Assembly: GCF_000348725.1 (NCBI RefSeq)
Contig: NC_020813.1
Location: 310,001 to 374,000 of the forward strand
DNA from: Pseudobdellovibrio exovorus JSS
Lineage (GTDB): Bacteria > Bdellovibrionota > Bdellovibrionia > Bdellovibrionales > Bdellovibrionaceae
DNA: 64,000 nt
Direction of reading: 5' to 3'
Shown here: in pieces, positions 50,356 through 59,670 of the stretch
Layout: each line of letters starts with the position of its first letter
Numbering within the stretch: position 1 is the stretch's first letter
Translations under genes and position numbers: made by a program
Notes under the pieces: generated by a model
Told to the model about the DNA's origin: nothing
The model's input: the letters and a program-made list of their open reading frames with translations, nothing else
Database searches by the model: none

Positions 50356-50848
50356 TTTCGATAACTTTCACGCCGGTGGCGATCATTTGGTAGTCGGTAC
50401 GAGGCTCAGTTACTTTTGAAGGGTCGCCGCCTTCGTCTTCAACGTAGTGTTTTGTTTGACCTAATGTCAGTTCTTTTTTCAACATAACACCTTCAGCAAG
50501 AACAGTTTTGCCTACTAAACTAATCGGTACAAAGAACCCGTAGTCTTTGAATTTAACACGCACGTCAGATGTTTTACTTTTTAAACTCATCCAGCAGCCT
50601 TTTTTCACACAAACTTTATCCACTTGTGCTTCTACTAAAACTGTTTTGCTTTCAGAATTTTCTTTTTGGTTATTTAGATTCGCAAGAGCTTGATCAATCG
50701 TGATGGATTTTTTTAAAGTTAATGCCGCTCCGAATTCAGTTGTAGATACGGCTGCGGCTGGAGCCGTAGTTGTTGGCGTCGCCGTTTCACTATTTGCGAA
50801 AGAATTGAAAGATACGGCTAAAACTAAAACAGATAAAAGTGTTTTCAT
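50348..50848 (-). CDS. Exported DUF4920 protein
   Basis: The 166-residue precursor has a signal peptide (MKTLLSVLVLAVSFNSFANS), then a Thr/Ala linker and a DUF4920 domain with VDKVCVKKGCWMSL and VRVKFKDYGFFVPISLVGKT. The CWM motif recalls metal-binding domains. AGGAGAG stands before the ATG at 50848, which is why the longer open frame up to 50974 is not used. Periplasmic; the role is unknown. Confidence 0.83.
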   Translation of the reverse strand: MKTLLSVLVLAVSFNSFANSETATPTTTAPAAAVSTTEFGAALTLKKSITIDQALANLNNQKENSESKTVLVEAQVDKVCVKKGCWMSLKSKTSDVRVKFKDYGFFVPISLVGKTVLAEGVMLKKELTLGQTKHYVEDEGGDPSKVTEPRTDYQMIATGVKVIETK

Positions 50849-50975
50849 TATGCTCTCCTGTGCAGATTGGTTATACCGAGAGCCCGCTTCAAGAACAAGT
50901 CCGAATCGGGCACTCTTATTCACCGATAGCCAATAGAAAGCTAACTGAGAGCTAAATGAAAATAAACCCGTCAAT

Positions 50976-51001
50976 AAAGAGCCTAGGAAAAGAGCCTAGG
51001 A
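50976..51001. repeat. 13-bp exact tandem repeat
   Basis: AAAGAGCCTAGGA occurs twice back to back, directly after the stop of the small leftward gene 51005-51178. Each unit holds the palindrome CCTAGG. Confidence 0.85.
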
Positions 51002-51004
51002 TGA

Positions 51005-51178
51005 CTAGGCCGCTTTATCAAAAGAGTTTATATAGCCGATTTTGCTATTTTCTAAGGCCTGTTCGTAGCGTAATTGCTCGTGGCGGTAGTAAAACTCGTT
51101 GGAAACCTTTGTTGTGAACAACCGTGTCAGAGCCGCTTTTAAGTAACTGGTAAGATTTTGTAGTCTTGCACTGTTCAT
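51005..51178 (-). CDS. Small protein of 57 residues, unknown function
   Basis: A short gene with a perfect AAGGAGG five bases before the ATG and a TAG stop at 51005. The product starts MNSARLQNLTSYLKAALTRL, an amphipathic helix with positive charge, followed by NEFYYRHEQLRYEQALENSK and a short tail. No signal peptide. It lies between two unrelated genes, so it has its own transcript. I do not recognise it; the helix pattern suggests a membrane-surface or protein-binding peptide. Confidence 0.68.
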   Translation of the reverse strand: MNSARLQNLTSYLKAALTRLFTTKVSNEFYYRHEQLRYEQALENSKIGYINSFDKAA

Positions 51179-51361
51179 GCGTCCTCCTTTTGCTTCGTTC
51201 TTGGTTTCATTTTATCGGCTTTCCAATAGCACCGAAAGGGATGGTTTTTAAGTATCGTTATATGGTAATATAAGTATTATAATTTAATACTATTGATAGT
51301 CTCGAATAGACCTCGAAATAGGAATCAATAGGAAGTATTAGAGCTTTGAAAAAGGGGATTT

Positions 51362-52120
51362 ATGTCTCAAGAGAGTAGTGCCAAGCTTGTTCTTGAAAGT
51401 TTAAAAGCGCATTTAAAATTACGGGGATTGTCTTATCGTGATTTAGCAAAGGCGTGGGATCTTTCAGAGTCCAGTGTAAAGCGGGTGATGGCTTCGGATG
51501 AACTTTCGCTATCCAAAATTGAAAAAGCCTGCGAGCTGATGGATTTACCTCTAGGTGATTTTTTTAAACAGATTAATTTCGAAAAAAATTCTGAGCTGTT
51601 CTTTCTTTCGCACGATCAAGAGTTAAAGCTTTCAAAAGACCCAGAGGCCCTGCACTATTTTCTTTTGATCAGCGAGGGACGAAACCCCACAGATATTGTA
51701 CGTGAATACTCGGTGAGTTCAGAAAAGAATATCCGTATTTTAAATCAGCTAGAGCGCTGGGGGCTCATTGAGTTACTTCCTCAGAATAAAATCAAAAGAA
51801 AATTTATGGGCAACTTGCGCTTTCGAAAAAAAGGTCCTTTAGGAAAAAACTTAGAAGGCATTGTGCGCAGTGAGTTTTTGCAAGCGAACTTTGAAAGGGA
51901 AGATGAGTATTTTACATTTTTAAATCTGAATTTTTTAGCTCAGGATTTTGTGCGCTTTAAAAGCCGCTTTTTAGAGTTAGCCAAAGAGCTCATCGCCGAG
52001 TCGGATGAGCATCGGGATCATCCGAATGTGCAGATGTATGGAATGATAATGGCGGTGCGCCCATGGACTTCTCCGCTCACGCAGGCCTTTCCAAAGCGCA
52101 AGCGCCAAGGTCAAAACTAA
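51362..52120 (+). CDS. XRE-type helix-turn-helix regulator
   Basis: The 252-residue protein has an N-terminal XRE/Cro-type HTH (about 13-68: LKLRGLSYRDLAKAWDLSES, SVKRVMASDELSLSKIEKAC). A second winged-helix-like part follows (about 110-140: NPTDIVREYSVSSEKNIRIL), then a C-terminal helical domain. It resembles regulators common in Bdellovibrio and Fibrobacter. Targets are unknown; the upstream 180 bases hold its promoter. The end overlaps the convergent GlsB/YeaQ-like gene by four bases. Confidence 0.82.
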   Translation: MSQESSAKLVLESLKAHLKLRGLSYRDLAKAWDLSESSVKRVMASDELSLSKIEKACELMDLPLGDFFKQINFEKNSELFFLSHDQELKLSKDPEALHYFLLISEGRNPTDIVREYSVSSEKNIRILNQLERWGLIELLPQNKIKRKFMGNLRFRKKGPLGKNLEGIVRSEFLQANFEREDEYFTFLNLNFLAQDFVRFKSRFLELAKELIAESDEHRDHPNVQMYGMIMAVRPWTSPLTQAFPKRKRQGQN

Positions 52121-52413
52121 CTTTTTGTCACAATGCGATTCACGACAACCAGTACGACGGCTCCAGCAATGCCAATGCCGATCCCAGGTAAACTGAAGGG
52201 GTTGTAGGTCGGCCAGTCAAAAAGTTTAGGAGCAAGGAAGTTCCCTAGGAAGGAACCCAGAAGACCCACACCAATGGTGCGAATCCAACCCATTTGTTCA
52301 TTTCCAGGAATAATAATTTTAGCCACGATGCCCACACCTAAACCCAATGCTAGCCATAGTAGGATTTGACGGACGATGGGGTGATTCAAAATTTCGTTGA
52401 TGTCGATATCCAT
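52117..52413 (-). CDS. GlsB/YeaQ/YmgE-family membrane protein
   Basis: The 98-residue protein has three hydrophobic helices with the Gly-rich pattern of the family: LALGLGVGIVAKIIIPG, GWIRTIGVGLLGSFLGNFLA and GIGIGIAGAVVLVVVNRI. These small inner-membrane proteins are linked to general stress. No sigma-54 element was seen upstream. It overlaps the convergent HTH regulator gene. Confidence 0.88.
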   Translation of the reverse strand: MDIDINEILNHPIVRQILLWLALGLGVGIVAKIIIPGNEQMGWIRTIGVGLLGSFLGNFLAPKLFDWPTYNPFSLPGIGIGIAGAVVLVVVNRIVTKS

Positions 52414-52614
52414 GTTGTACCTGCCCTGTTGTGTGACCTTAGAACTAGTATCTGTCGTTCAGAAAATCGGGTCAAGCTCAGGGCAAATCAAGATTTTTTG
52501 TAAAAGAGATCGTCTTTTTCATGGAAATTCTTTTTATGAAACAGCTCTTTGTTATGAGCCGTCTGAATATGAGTCAGAGCTTAAGTTTACTGGATGAAGG
52601 TCGATAAGAATTAC

Positions 52615-54147
52615 ATGAAACTGAACCTATGGTCTCGTATTATGTTGGTGATGATTTTAGGGGGAGCGTTGGCGTCGTGTGATCGCGCGACTTCTAACTC
52701 TTCAACAGTTTCTTTGCAGTTACCACAATACAGCCAGCAGGGTTCGTCTTCTCATTCTCAGAAAAGCAATGCGATAGCGGTTTTATGTAACCCGTGTTTA
52801 AAGTCAGTGGCGATCAGTATTGAAGGCAGTGATTTTGCGACACTGAGCCATCAGGCTTACCATCCTAATTTTGAACAAAATTTTGCGTCGATCGAGACCA
52901 GCATTAGCTTTGAAGTTCCCGGAGGCACGGGACGTGTAATTAAAGTGTTAGCGCTCTATCGGCACAACTCAGACGATGAAAATGAGGCCGAGTATTTTGT
53001 TCACTACGGAACTGTGAAAGTAGACTTACTTTCACCAGAGCCTCCTCCGATTGTTTTGAATCTTTCTAAAGTTGGACAATTTCGCCAAGGCTCAATACAA
53101 GGTCGCTATATGTCTAATGCCAATGGAGGACTTACTGGAAGCGTCTATGGGGATCTTCTGCATGCGCCTTCAGGGTTAACTTTGAACTTAGGCGTTGTCG
53201 GTGAAATGGTAAATGGATGGTTCAGTTTTAATGCCTCTGAAAATTTTCCTATTACTTATAGACTCGCACAGGCACGAAGCCCATTTTTTCAGAATGTAAC
53301 GACAGAAACATTTAAGGCAGAAATCGAAAATCAGATTATAGCAACTGGGTCTAATGGCTCGCCAAGAATAGCCCATGTTCATCGCCCAGTTAATTATTAT
53401 CGTAAGATCTATGATACAAATGAAAATGCTTACGTATTTAAACTAGTCAAAGAAAGTCGCAATCTTGTTTTCGGCTACTTCGGGCCTGCGGCTGAAACGA
53501 GTGGCGGTGTGATCTGTAAGCAAAAAGTTGCAGGAGCGATAAGTGTGGGCAACCTTGTGACCCAGCCAGCGCAAGTAGCGCCGAATGTCGATTACAGTGA
53601 TACAGCTAACAGTCAAAAAATATATGTGACAGGGGGCATGTCGCAGAATTCAGGCTGTTATTTCTCGAACCCAATGAAATTAATAAATCCCAACCAAATC
53701 AATATCACAGTAGATCAGTTTAATGCTCACGGCGAAGAAGTGGCGCGCGGCTTAGGCGGTCCTTTCTCAATGTTATATGACAATGGCGTAGTTACTAAGT
53801 TTCAACGCAGTGGCAATCAGGTTTATCTACAAACTGTAACTGATCTGTTTGGCTTTGGTTTAACATCTTCTTACGACAGTGTTCGCGTGTACATAAAAGA
53901 AGATGATGATTCGAGCCAAAATGTTAAAGCCGCAGTTAATTGTCATGAAAAGCTTTTAGATCGTGATGGTTATACAGAGCTATTGCTTCTTGATAGTCCA
54001 CAGCTTTTTGCGACTCTTGAAAACAATGTGAAATTCACAGTTCCTACAGGTTATAATTCATCTCAGTTTGCTTTTGCCGTGTGTCCAACGAAATCAGGGA
54101 ACTTAACAGGTGTTGGCGGCCTTTATTTAGGGAAAGTCTTCCCATAA
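52615..54147 (+). CDS. Lipoprotein, shorter of two tandem paralogues
   Basis: The 510-residue precursor has a lipobox LASC following MLVMILGG. The mature start RATSNSSTVSLQLPQYSQQ and segments CNPCLKSVAISIEGSDF, PPIVLNLSKVGQF, GEMVNGWFSFNASEN and CPTKSGNLTGVGGLYLG recur in the next gene. It is predominantly beta-structured, so probably an outer-surface or periplasmic protein. ATG at 52615 is favoured because the signal starts there; ATG 52594 in the same frame is possible. Unknown function. Confidence 0.8.
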   Translation: MKLNLWSRIMLVMILGGALASCDRATSNSSTVSLQLPQYSQQGSSSHSQKSNAIAVLCNPCLKSVAISIEGSDFATLSHQAYHPNFEQNFASIETSISFEVPGGTGRVIKVLALYRHNSDDENEAEYFVHYGTVKVDLLSPEPPPIVLNLSKVGQFRQGSIQGRYMSNANGGLTGSVYGDLLHAPSGLTLNLGVVGEMVNGWFSFNASENFPITYRLAQARSPFFQNVTTETFKAEIENQIIATGSNGSPRIAHVHRPVNYYRKIYDTNENAYVFKLVKESRNLVFGYFGPAAETSGGVICKQKVAGAISVGNLVTQPAQVAPNVDYSDTANSQKIYVTGGMSQNSGCYFSNPMKLINPNQINITVDQFNAHGEEVARGLGGPFSMLYDNGVVTKFQRSGNQVYLQTVTDLFGFGLTSSYDSVRVYIKEDDDSSQNVKAAVNCHEKLLDRDGYTELLLLDSPQLFATLENNVKFTVPTGYNSSQFAFAVCPTKSGNLTGVGGLYLGKVFP

Positions 54148-54207
54148 TATCAAAATAGTACATTGGATTGATTAAGATAAAATCGAAAAAAGTCGATAAA
54201 TAGAAAT

Positions 54208-56481
54208 ATGATTCGTTGCACGTGGCATGGTCTTTCTACTCTGATTTTGGCTTTGGGAATGGCATTATGGTCATCCTCGTGTACGCGTGCTGCATCAGAT
54301 ATGTCGACAGTATCTTTGCAACTTCCATCCTATTCACAGTCACAAGGGGTGAATTCTAAGAGCGCAGCCTTTAACAGCAGCTCATCGAGCCTAAGTGGAA
54401 GTTGTAATCCGTGTTTGAAGTCGATCACAGTACATGTTGATGGTGACGAATTCAAAACAATTAGCTTCAAACAAAAACACAGCTCTACAAGTCAGATCGG
54501 CACAGAACTCGATACGGCTATTTCATTAGAGGTTCCAGGTGGTAATAATCGCCGCATTCAGATATTGGCCTTGTATATTGGTCAGGTGACAGGCAGTGAT
54601 ATGGTGACAGCTTCTATCCAATATGGAAGTACCACTGTTAATTTGCTTTCGGCAGAACCGCCGCCGATTGTTTTAAAACTCGCCAGCATAGGAGCTTTTA
54701 TTCCTGCCACGATTGCAGGTCGCTATTTAACTCAGGCGAATGCAGGACCCACAGGTATAGTTGATATTTCTTACGAGCATCCGTCCTCTGGTTTGGTGCT
54801 GCAAATGCCATCGGGTGAAGTTGTTAATGGTTGGTTTAAGTGGTTGGCCTCTGAAAACATTCCTCTAACATACAAACTCAATTCATCTGGTGCCATCTTG
54901 ATGAGTAAGATGTCTACAAATACTGTAAAAAACAATGTGACATCAGCGGCACATGTCGTGCATTTTACGCGACCCAAAGTTTATTACTATGATGATGGTT
55001 CTTCGGGAGCTAACTTTAAAATGGCTTCTGGAGGTTTTGATATTGTCTACGGTTTTTTCTCGGCGAATAGCAGTTTGCTCAACGGGAAAAAAGTGTGCGT
55101 GCAGAATAACTCACCAGCAACGTATGCCACCAGTTACGCTTCACTGTATACAGAAGCTGATCCTAACTCAGTCAGTAACCGAAATATTTTGTACCATCAC
55201 CAGCCCAGTGCGACGGGTAGTCCTCCGCACATCTATGCAACAGGTGGAGCCACGGCCGCTGCTTGTGGTAGCTTTCTTAATAATAAGTTATACACCAGCG
55301 ACCAAATTTCTATTTTTAAAGATCAGTTTGCGGGGAAAGGAAATGATATGGCGATTGCTATATCAGGAGTCTTCACCGCCTTCGCAGAAGAGGGAATTGT
55401 TCAGAAGTACAAATTTATAGGGACTTATAACAATCCGACATACACAATTAAAGCGATGGCGGGTCTTTTCTCTCCGACAGGGACGGGAATATCTGGATCA
55501 AATCTTTTTGATGGAATCCGCTTATTCAAAACAGCGACGCCATTTGCTGATGACATTCGCTGCAGCGAAAAGTGGTTACAGGAAAATGCATTTATAGAAA
55601 ATCCAGTGACTTCGTCGAATATACAAACTGGCGGAGAGATTGAATTTTCGACCACTCTAGGATCAGAACAAAGCGAATCCACTTTGCGCTACATTGTGTG
55701 CCCAACTCGGTCTGGCGAACTTCAAGATATTGGGGGCATGCGCCTAGGCCCATTACTACGACCACCGGCGGGGCCATTATTACAGGCATTGGATATCAGC
55801 ACACCAATAGGGAGCTCTTTGTTCCTACCGAACATTATGGTGAGTCATTCCATAGACAAAATAATCACATTGAAAAATATAGGCTCTAGCGCAGCAGAAA
55901 ATATTACGCTCACTTCAACCGCTGCAGAGCTAGTAGTTAATAATATAAATTGTCCTGCAGGTGCAAATTTTCTTGCTGTCGATGACAGTTGCACTGTGCG
56001 ATTGACGATAACTCCTATTGGTGTGGGCCCTTTGATTAATACAGCTCTTGTTGTGAGCTACAATCAAGCGGGAGCCGGCCATGTCGAGACTCGACTGGAT
56101 ATAACAGCAACGGCTATACCTGAACAAGCCAACTTGATAGCGTCATCAGCGACCATTGTATTGAGTATCCCAAATCTTGCTGCAACACCTTCGACGGCAC
56201 AGCCGATTACTTTGACAAATGTGACAGGGACTGGGCGTGCGGAAAATATTATATTTTCTCTTACTGGTGCAGATCCAACTGCATTCACGGTGCTTTCGCA
56301 GACCTGTGGAAATATAAACATTCCGATAATAATGGAGCCGTTGTTTACTTGTGATATTCAAGTTGTGTATCAGCCCAGTGTGGCCGCTGTTCACAATGCG
56401 ACATTAGCCATCAGCTATGAAAGTAATGGGCAGATCATGCCACAAAAGCTCATTACTTTAACAGGAGAAGCTGGACCATGA
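54208..56481 (+). CDS. Lipoprotein paralogue with two added Ig/ASH-like repeats
   Basis: The 757-residue precursor has lipobox SSSC in its N-terminus. It shares the whole length of the upstream paralogue: RAASDMSTVSLQLPSYSQ, CNPCLKSITVHVDGDEF, PPIVLKLASIGAF, GEVVNGWFKWLASEN and CPTRSGELQDIGGMRLG. About 240 extra residues follow, with two repeats of the choice-of-anchor-D/ASH type (ITLKNIGSSAAENITL... and ITLTNVTGTGRAENIIFSLT, each with a late Cys-x-V/I-x-hydrophobic strand). Surface adhesion is a possible role. The next gene overlaps its stop. Confidence 0.8.
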   Translation: MIRCTWHGLSTLILALGMALWSSSCTRAASDMSTVSLQLPSYSQSQGVNSKSAAFNSSSSSLSGSCNPCLKSITVHVDGDEFKTISFKQKHSSTSQIGTELDTAISLEVPGGNNRRIQILALYIGQVTGSDMVTASIQYGSTTVNLLSAEPPPIVLKLASIGAFIPATIAGRYLTQANAGPTGIVDISYEHPSSGLVLQMPSGEVVNGWFKWLASENIPLTYKLNSSGAILMSKMSTNTVKNNVTSAAHVVHFTRPKVYYYDDGSSGANFKMASGGFDIVYGFFSANSSLLNGKKVCVQNNSPATYATSYASLYTEADPNSVSNRNILYHHQPSATGSPPHIYATGGATAAACGSFLNNKLYTSDQISIFKDQFAGKGNDMAIAISGVFTAFAEEGIVQKYKFIGTYNNPTYTIKAMAGLFSPTGTGISGSNLFDGIRLFKTATPFADDIRCSEKWLQENAFIENPVTSSNIQTGGEIEFSTTLGSEQSESTLRYIVCPTRSGELQDIGGMRLGPLLRPPAGPLLQALDISTPIGSSLFLPNIMVSHSIDKIITLKNIGSSAAENITLTSTAAELVVNNINCPAGANFLAVDDSCTVRLTITPIGVGPLINTALVVSYNQAGAGHVETRLDITATAIPEQANLIASSATIVLSIPNLAATPSTAQPITLTNVTGTGRAENIIFSLTGADPTAFTVLSQTCGNINIPIIMEPLFTCDIQVVYQPSVAAVHNATLAISYESNGQIMPQKLITLTGEAGP

Positions 56482-56909
56482 TGTATGGCCCTTACACACC
56501 TCAAGAATGTGAAAACGTTGTTTCGTGGTTAAAAGATCAAAATATAAAATTTGAAGTTTTAAAAGATGAAGATAAAGAAAAAGAGTTCCGTAGAAGTGAT
56601 GGACAGAATCTTGTGAATCAAGCTCACTGGCGAACGGAAGTTTTTTTAGCTCAGGTTTTTTATATTCAAATTTTGCAGTGGTCGTCAGAACAAGAGTCAG
56701 CCTTTTCACAAAAGTTTATTCAAAAACAGGAAGTCCCACCAGAATTTCTGCGTGACCGACAAAATGAAGCTGAAAGTGACAACAAACAGTTGCATCTTGA
56801 TGCTGAGCGCTCAGCTAAAATCAAAAGGTATTGTGCGCGGGCCATCGTCATTGTGTGGGTTGGCTATATGCTTTATTGGATAGTTAAAAGCATTGCCGCG
56901 CCAGAGTGA
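56478..56909 (+). CDS. Protein with C-terminal membrane anchor, unknown
   Basis: The 143-residue protein has an N-terminal polar domain (YGPYTPQECENVVSWLKDQN, then KFEVLKDEDKEKEFRRSDGQ), a helical middle and one C-terminal membrane helix (AIVIVWVGYMLYWIVKSI). It starts inside the stop of the paralogous lipoprotein gene (ATGA overlap), so it is co-translated with it. Function unknown. Confidence 0.7.
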   Translation: MMYGPYTPQECENVVSWLKDQNIKFEVLKDEDKEKEFRRSDGQNLVNQAHWRTEVFLAQVFYIQILQWSSEQESAFSQKFIQKQEVPPEFLRDRQNEAESDNKQLHLDAERSAKIKRYCARAIVIVWVGYMLYWIVKSIAAPE

Positions 56910-56927
56910 ATGGGTTAGTCTTGCGGC

Positions 56928-57338
56928 ATGTCCGCGTCTAAGACTTTAAAAGCAGCAACAGGATTAAAAAAGTACTTATATCTAAGTGTGGGAACATTGT
57001 CCTTAGCGCTCGGAATAATAGGTGCCTTTTTACCTCTTTTGCCGACGACAGTTTTCTTATTGATTACAGCTTATTGTTACGAGCGGGGCTCGGATCGTTT
57101 CCATGATTGGTTGATTCAACATCGTTACTTAGGACCTCCGATAGTGGACTGGCGCAAACATCAAGTTATCCGTGTTCGTCATAAAATGCTGGCAACATCG
57201 ATGATGCTTATTGGAGCCTACTTTGTTTACTCTAAGCCAACGATTCCATTGTGGGTGCAAATCATGTACGGATTTTTAATGGTGGGTGTGTTGTCATTCA
57301 TTTGGACACGAAAAAGTCAGCGGGATACACAAGCTTAA
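56928..57338 (+). CDS. DUF454 (YbaN-type) inner-membrane protein
   Basis: The 136-residue protein has the DUF454 signature GIIGAFLPLLPTTVFLLITA and a WLIQHRYLGPPIVDWRKHQ loop, with about four membrane segments. A related domain is fused to the cardiolipin synthase at 30252. It lies 18 bases after the preceding gene; the GreA-like gene follows after five bases, so all may share a transcript. Confidence 0.87.
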   Translation: MSASKTLKAATGLKKYLYLSVGTLSLALGIIGAFLPLLPTTVFLLITAYCYERGSDRFHDWLIQHRYLGPPIVDWRKHQVIRVRHKMLATSMMLIGAYFVYSKPTIPLWVQIMYGFLMVGVLSFIWTRKSQRDTQA

Positions 57339-57343
57339 ATTCC

Positions 57344-57826
57344 ATGCTGAACAAATCACAACTTCTAAAATTATTAAAAGACAAAACTCGTCAAGATCTA
57401 GAGTCGGCATTAACAGCGGCTCGCAATACGTATGATGTGGCCACACATGAAGACAACAAAGCTGAAAATAAATACGACACGCGGGGGTTGGAAGCGTCGT
57501 ACTTGGCAGGTGCTCAAGCGAAACGAGCTGCCGATATTAAGCTGACATTGGACATGTTCGAAAATCTTCAACTGCGAGAATTCAAAGAAGATTCTAAAAT
57601 TGCTTTAACAGCACTGATTGAAATTCAACACCAAGATAAATCGCAACTGGTATTTCTTCTCCCTCGTGGGGGCGGGTTGTCCGTTCAAATTGAAGGGCAA
57701 GGGGTGCAGGTTATTACTCCAGAAAGTCCCTTAGGAAAAGCTCTTATCGGCCGCGAATGTGGTGATGTGGTCGAAGTTCCAACTGGTGCGATTTTAAAAG
57801 AATATGAAATCAACCAATTAAGCTAA
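57344..57826 (+). CDS. GreA/GreB-family transcription elongation factor-like protein
   Basis: The 160-residue protein has the length and order of GreA: an N-terminal helical region (KSQLLKLLKDKTRQDLESAL) and a C-terminal FKBP-like domain ending QVITPESPLGKALIGRECGD, then VVEVPTG. Gre factors enter the RNA polymerase secondary channel and rescue stalled complexes. The usual acidic pair at the tip of the coiled coil is not obvious, so it may be a variant. Start ATG at 57344 lies after the DUF454 stop; an upstream in-frame ATG would overlap that gene. Confidence 0.8.
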   Translation: MLNKSQLLKLLKDKTRQDLESALTAARNTYDVATHEDNKAENKYDTRGLEASYLAGAQAKRAADIKLTLDMFENLQLREFKEDSKIALTALIEIQHQDKSQLVFLLPRGGGLSVQIEGQGVQVITPESPLGKALIGRECGDVVEVPTGAILKEYEINQLS

Positions 57827-57980
57827 TACTTTCTAGGTAAAAGTCGGGTCAGGAGCCCAAGAATTAAGCGACTAGACTAGCCGCCACAAAACTTCAATAC
57901 ACAAAAAAACCTCTTTCTGTAAATATAAAAAAGTCTATTTAAGTGCATAGAAATACGTGATTTAAGATCAAAGGAAGTTT

Positions 57981-59543
57981 ATGAAAACGATTTTTGGTGT
58001 GATGTTGGCATTGGCTTTAACAGGGGCTTTTACAACGGCGAAGGCTCAGTCATTAAGTAACAAAATTCATAACCCATATTCGTCCTTACGTGCACTGGGA
58101 ATGGGAAATGCCTTTACTGCGGTTGCAGATGATTATTCTTTGATTATGTACAACCCTGCTGGTTTCGCTCGTAAGAAACACAACGAAGTACAGATCACTT
58201 TAGCTGGTGGCGGTGTTTCTTCTAAAACGATGACAGTAGTTGATGATATTAAAAAAGCTTCAGATACTCCGGGTACGGATGCAGATAAGGCGCAAGCGGT
58301 ATCGGATGTATTGGAAAAATATTATGGTGAGTCTTTAGGTGGAAAACTACAGGCTTTAGAAATGTTTTGGATCCGTCGTAACTGGGGTGTCGCTATTTTA
58401 CCTGCGGACTTAACCGTTGATATGTACATCAATAGACAAGTTGGACCGGCATTAGATTTAAACGTTAAAGGGGATAGCATCTTAGCGTTTGGTTATGGTC
58501 ACAATTTAACAAGCACATTGGATGTGGGTATTACGGCAAAATACATTCATCGCGTTTCTGTAGAAGAAATTCTGCCTGCATTTGAATTAGCTACAGACCC
58601 TAACATGCTCAGCTCAAAGCGTTTCCGCGAAGGAAATAAAATTGATTTTGACTTAGGCTTCATGTGGACACCAGATTGGTTCACCAAACGTGTGGCTCGC
58701 CAAAAAGTAGAATCGCCAGCCACAACAACATCTACGTCAGTAGCTCCACCAGCAGAAGCCACTGCAGTTGACACGGCACCTGTGGCAGAAACAGCTCCAG
58801 AGACTCCAACTGAAGACACGGCACCAGCAGAGACGACGCCAACAGAGGCAACAGCCGATGAAACGCGTACGCCACAGTCTGAACAACCTGAACAATCTGA
58901 AACTGTAGTGGCGCAGCAAGGACCAGAAAATACAGTTCCAGAGCCAGTTGGTGCTATTACTAATTCTGCCCCAGGGACAACTCCGGTTCCTGTGCCTCAA
59001 GATATTCAACCGAATTTATCAGAGCCAGCACAAGCAGAAGAACCAGTTTCTGCTCCGGCGGAACAAAAACCCGCTGTGGCCCAAGATGGATATGACGTGG
59101 TGCCATCTTATCCGCTGTCATTTGGTGTCGTCGTTCATAACGTTATCGGCGGAGACTTTTCACAGTCGAAAATGATAAACAAAGATGCTGTAGACAAGCC
59201 AAGTAAATTGGAAAGAACAGTGGACGTTGGTGCTCAGTACAAAATCGTAGACTGGGATGATTTTGCGATTCGTTACATGATCGATTTCCGTAATTTAGGT
59301 TACCCTGGTGCCACAACATTTAATCGCGTGTTTCACACAGGTATCGAATTCGATTACTCGCCAAACACATGGTTTAAAACACAGTTGCGCGCGGGCCTAA
59401 ATCAGATGTATTTCACAGCCGGAGCAAGTTTCCTTTTCGGCGTTCTTAATTTAGATATCGTGACTTATGGTGAAGAGGCTGGAACATTAGATCAAAAACG
59501 CGAAAGCCGCGTAACCGCCGCTAAAGTGGGATTTAATTTCTAA
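57981..59543 (+). CDS. Outer-membrane protein with long Pro/Thr/Glu insert
   Basis: The 520-residue precursor has a signal peptide (cleavage near AKAQ) and begins like the PorV/OMPP1-type barrels: SSLRALGMGNAFTAVADDYS and NPAGFARKKH. Barrel strands run to about residue 235. Then comes about 130 residues of low-complexity sequence rich in Pro, Thr, Glu, Ala and Gln, and then further barrel strands to a C-terminal Phe (AAKVGFNF). The insert may form a surface loop. Possible ligand: hydrophobic molecules, by family. AAAGGAAG precedes the ATG. Confidence 0.82.
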   Translation: MKTIFGVMLALALTGAFTTAKAQSLSNKIHNPYSSLRALGMGNAFTAVADDYSLIMYNPAGFARKKHNEVQITLAGGGVSSKTMTVVDDIKKASDTPGTDADKAQAVSDVLEKYYGESLGGKLQALEMFWIRRNWGVAILPADLTVDMYINRQVGPALDLNVKGDSILAFGYGHNLTSTLDVGITAKYIHRVSVEEILPAFELATDPNMLSSKRFREGNKIDFDLGFMWTPDWFTKRVARQKVESPATTTSTSVAPPAEATAVDTAPVAETAPETPTEDTAPAETTPTEATADETRTPQSEQPEQSETVVAQQGPENTVPEPVGAITNSAPGTTPVPVPQDIQPNLSEPAQAEEPVSAPAEQKPAVAQDGYDVVPSYPLSFGVVVHNVIGGDFSQSKMINKDAVDKPSKLERTVDVGAQYKIVDWDDFAIRYMIDFRNLGYPGATTFNRVFHTGIEFDYSPNTWFKTQLRAGLNQMYFTAGASFLFGVLNLDIVTYGEEAGTLDQKRESRVTAAKVGFNF

Positions 59544-59603
59544 CTCAGTCCAGTCCAGATCGCGGCTACATCCCTATCGGCTAGGATGAGGATGTGTTTC
59601 GTT

Positions 59604-59670
59604 CCCGAAGTTGGGTGTCGGTTCGATGCAGCATTACAGCTAACATGCCATACCAACACAGAACTTCGGG
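59604..59670. repeat. Long imperfect inverted repeat between convergent genes
   Basis: CCCGAAGTT (59604-59612) pairs with AACTTCGGG (59662-59670); inside it GTGT and GGT pair with ACAC and ACC. A further small hairpin (GCGAAAG with CTTTCGC) lies near 59700-59717. The roughly 200-base gap 59544-59742 has no gene; it may be a structured 3' end, a non-coding RNA or a small repeat element. Confidence 0.5.

Noticed and set aside
52397-52597. 66-residue rightward frame before the first lipoprotein gene
   Set aside because: It overlaps the start of the YeaQ-like gene on the other strand and has no ribosome site or recognisable features.
54953-55420. 155-residue frame inside the second paralogous lipoprotein
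   Set aside because: Shifted frame of a gene with clear paralogue similarity; composition is not protein-like.
58547-59009. Leftward open frames opposite the Pro/Thr/Glu insert
   Set aside because: They mirror the low-complexity codons of the outer-membrane protein and have no start context.
59604-59670. Possible tRNA because of a GGTTCGAT sequence
   Set aside because: No acceptor stem, anticodon arm or CCA end can be folded around it.
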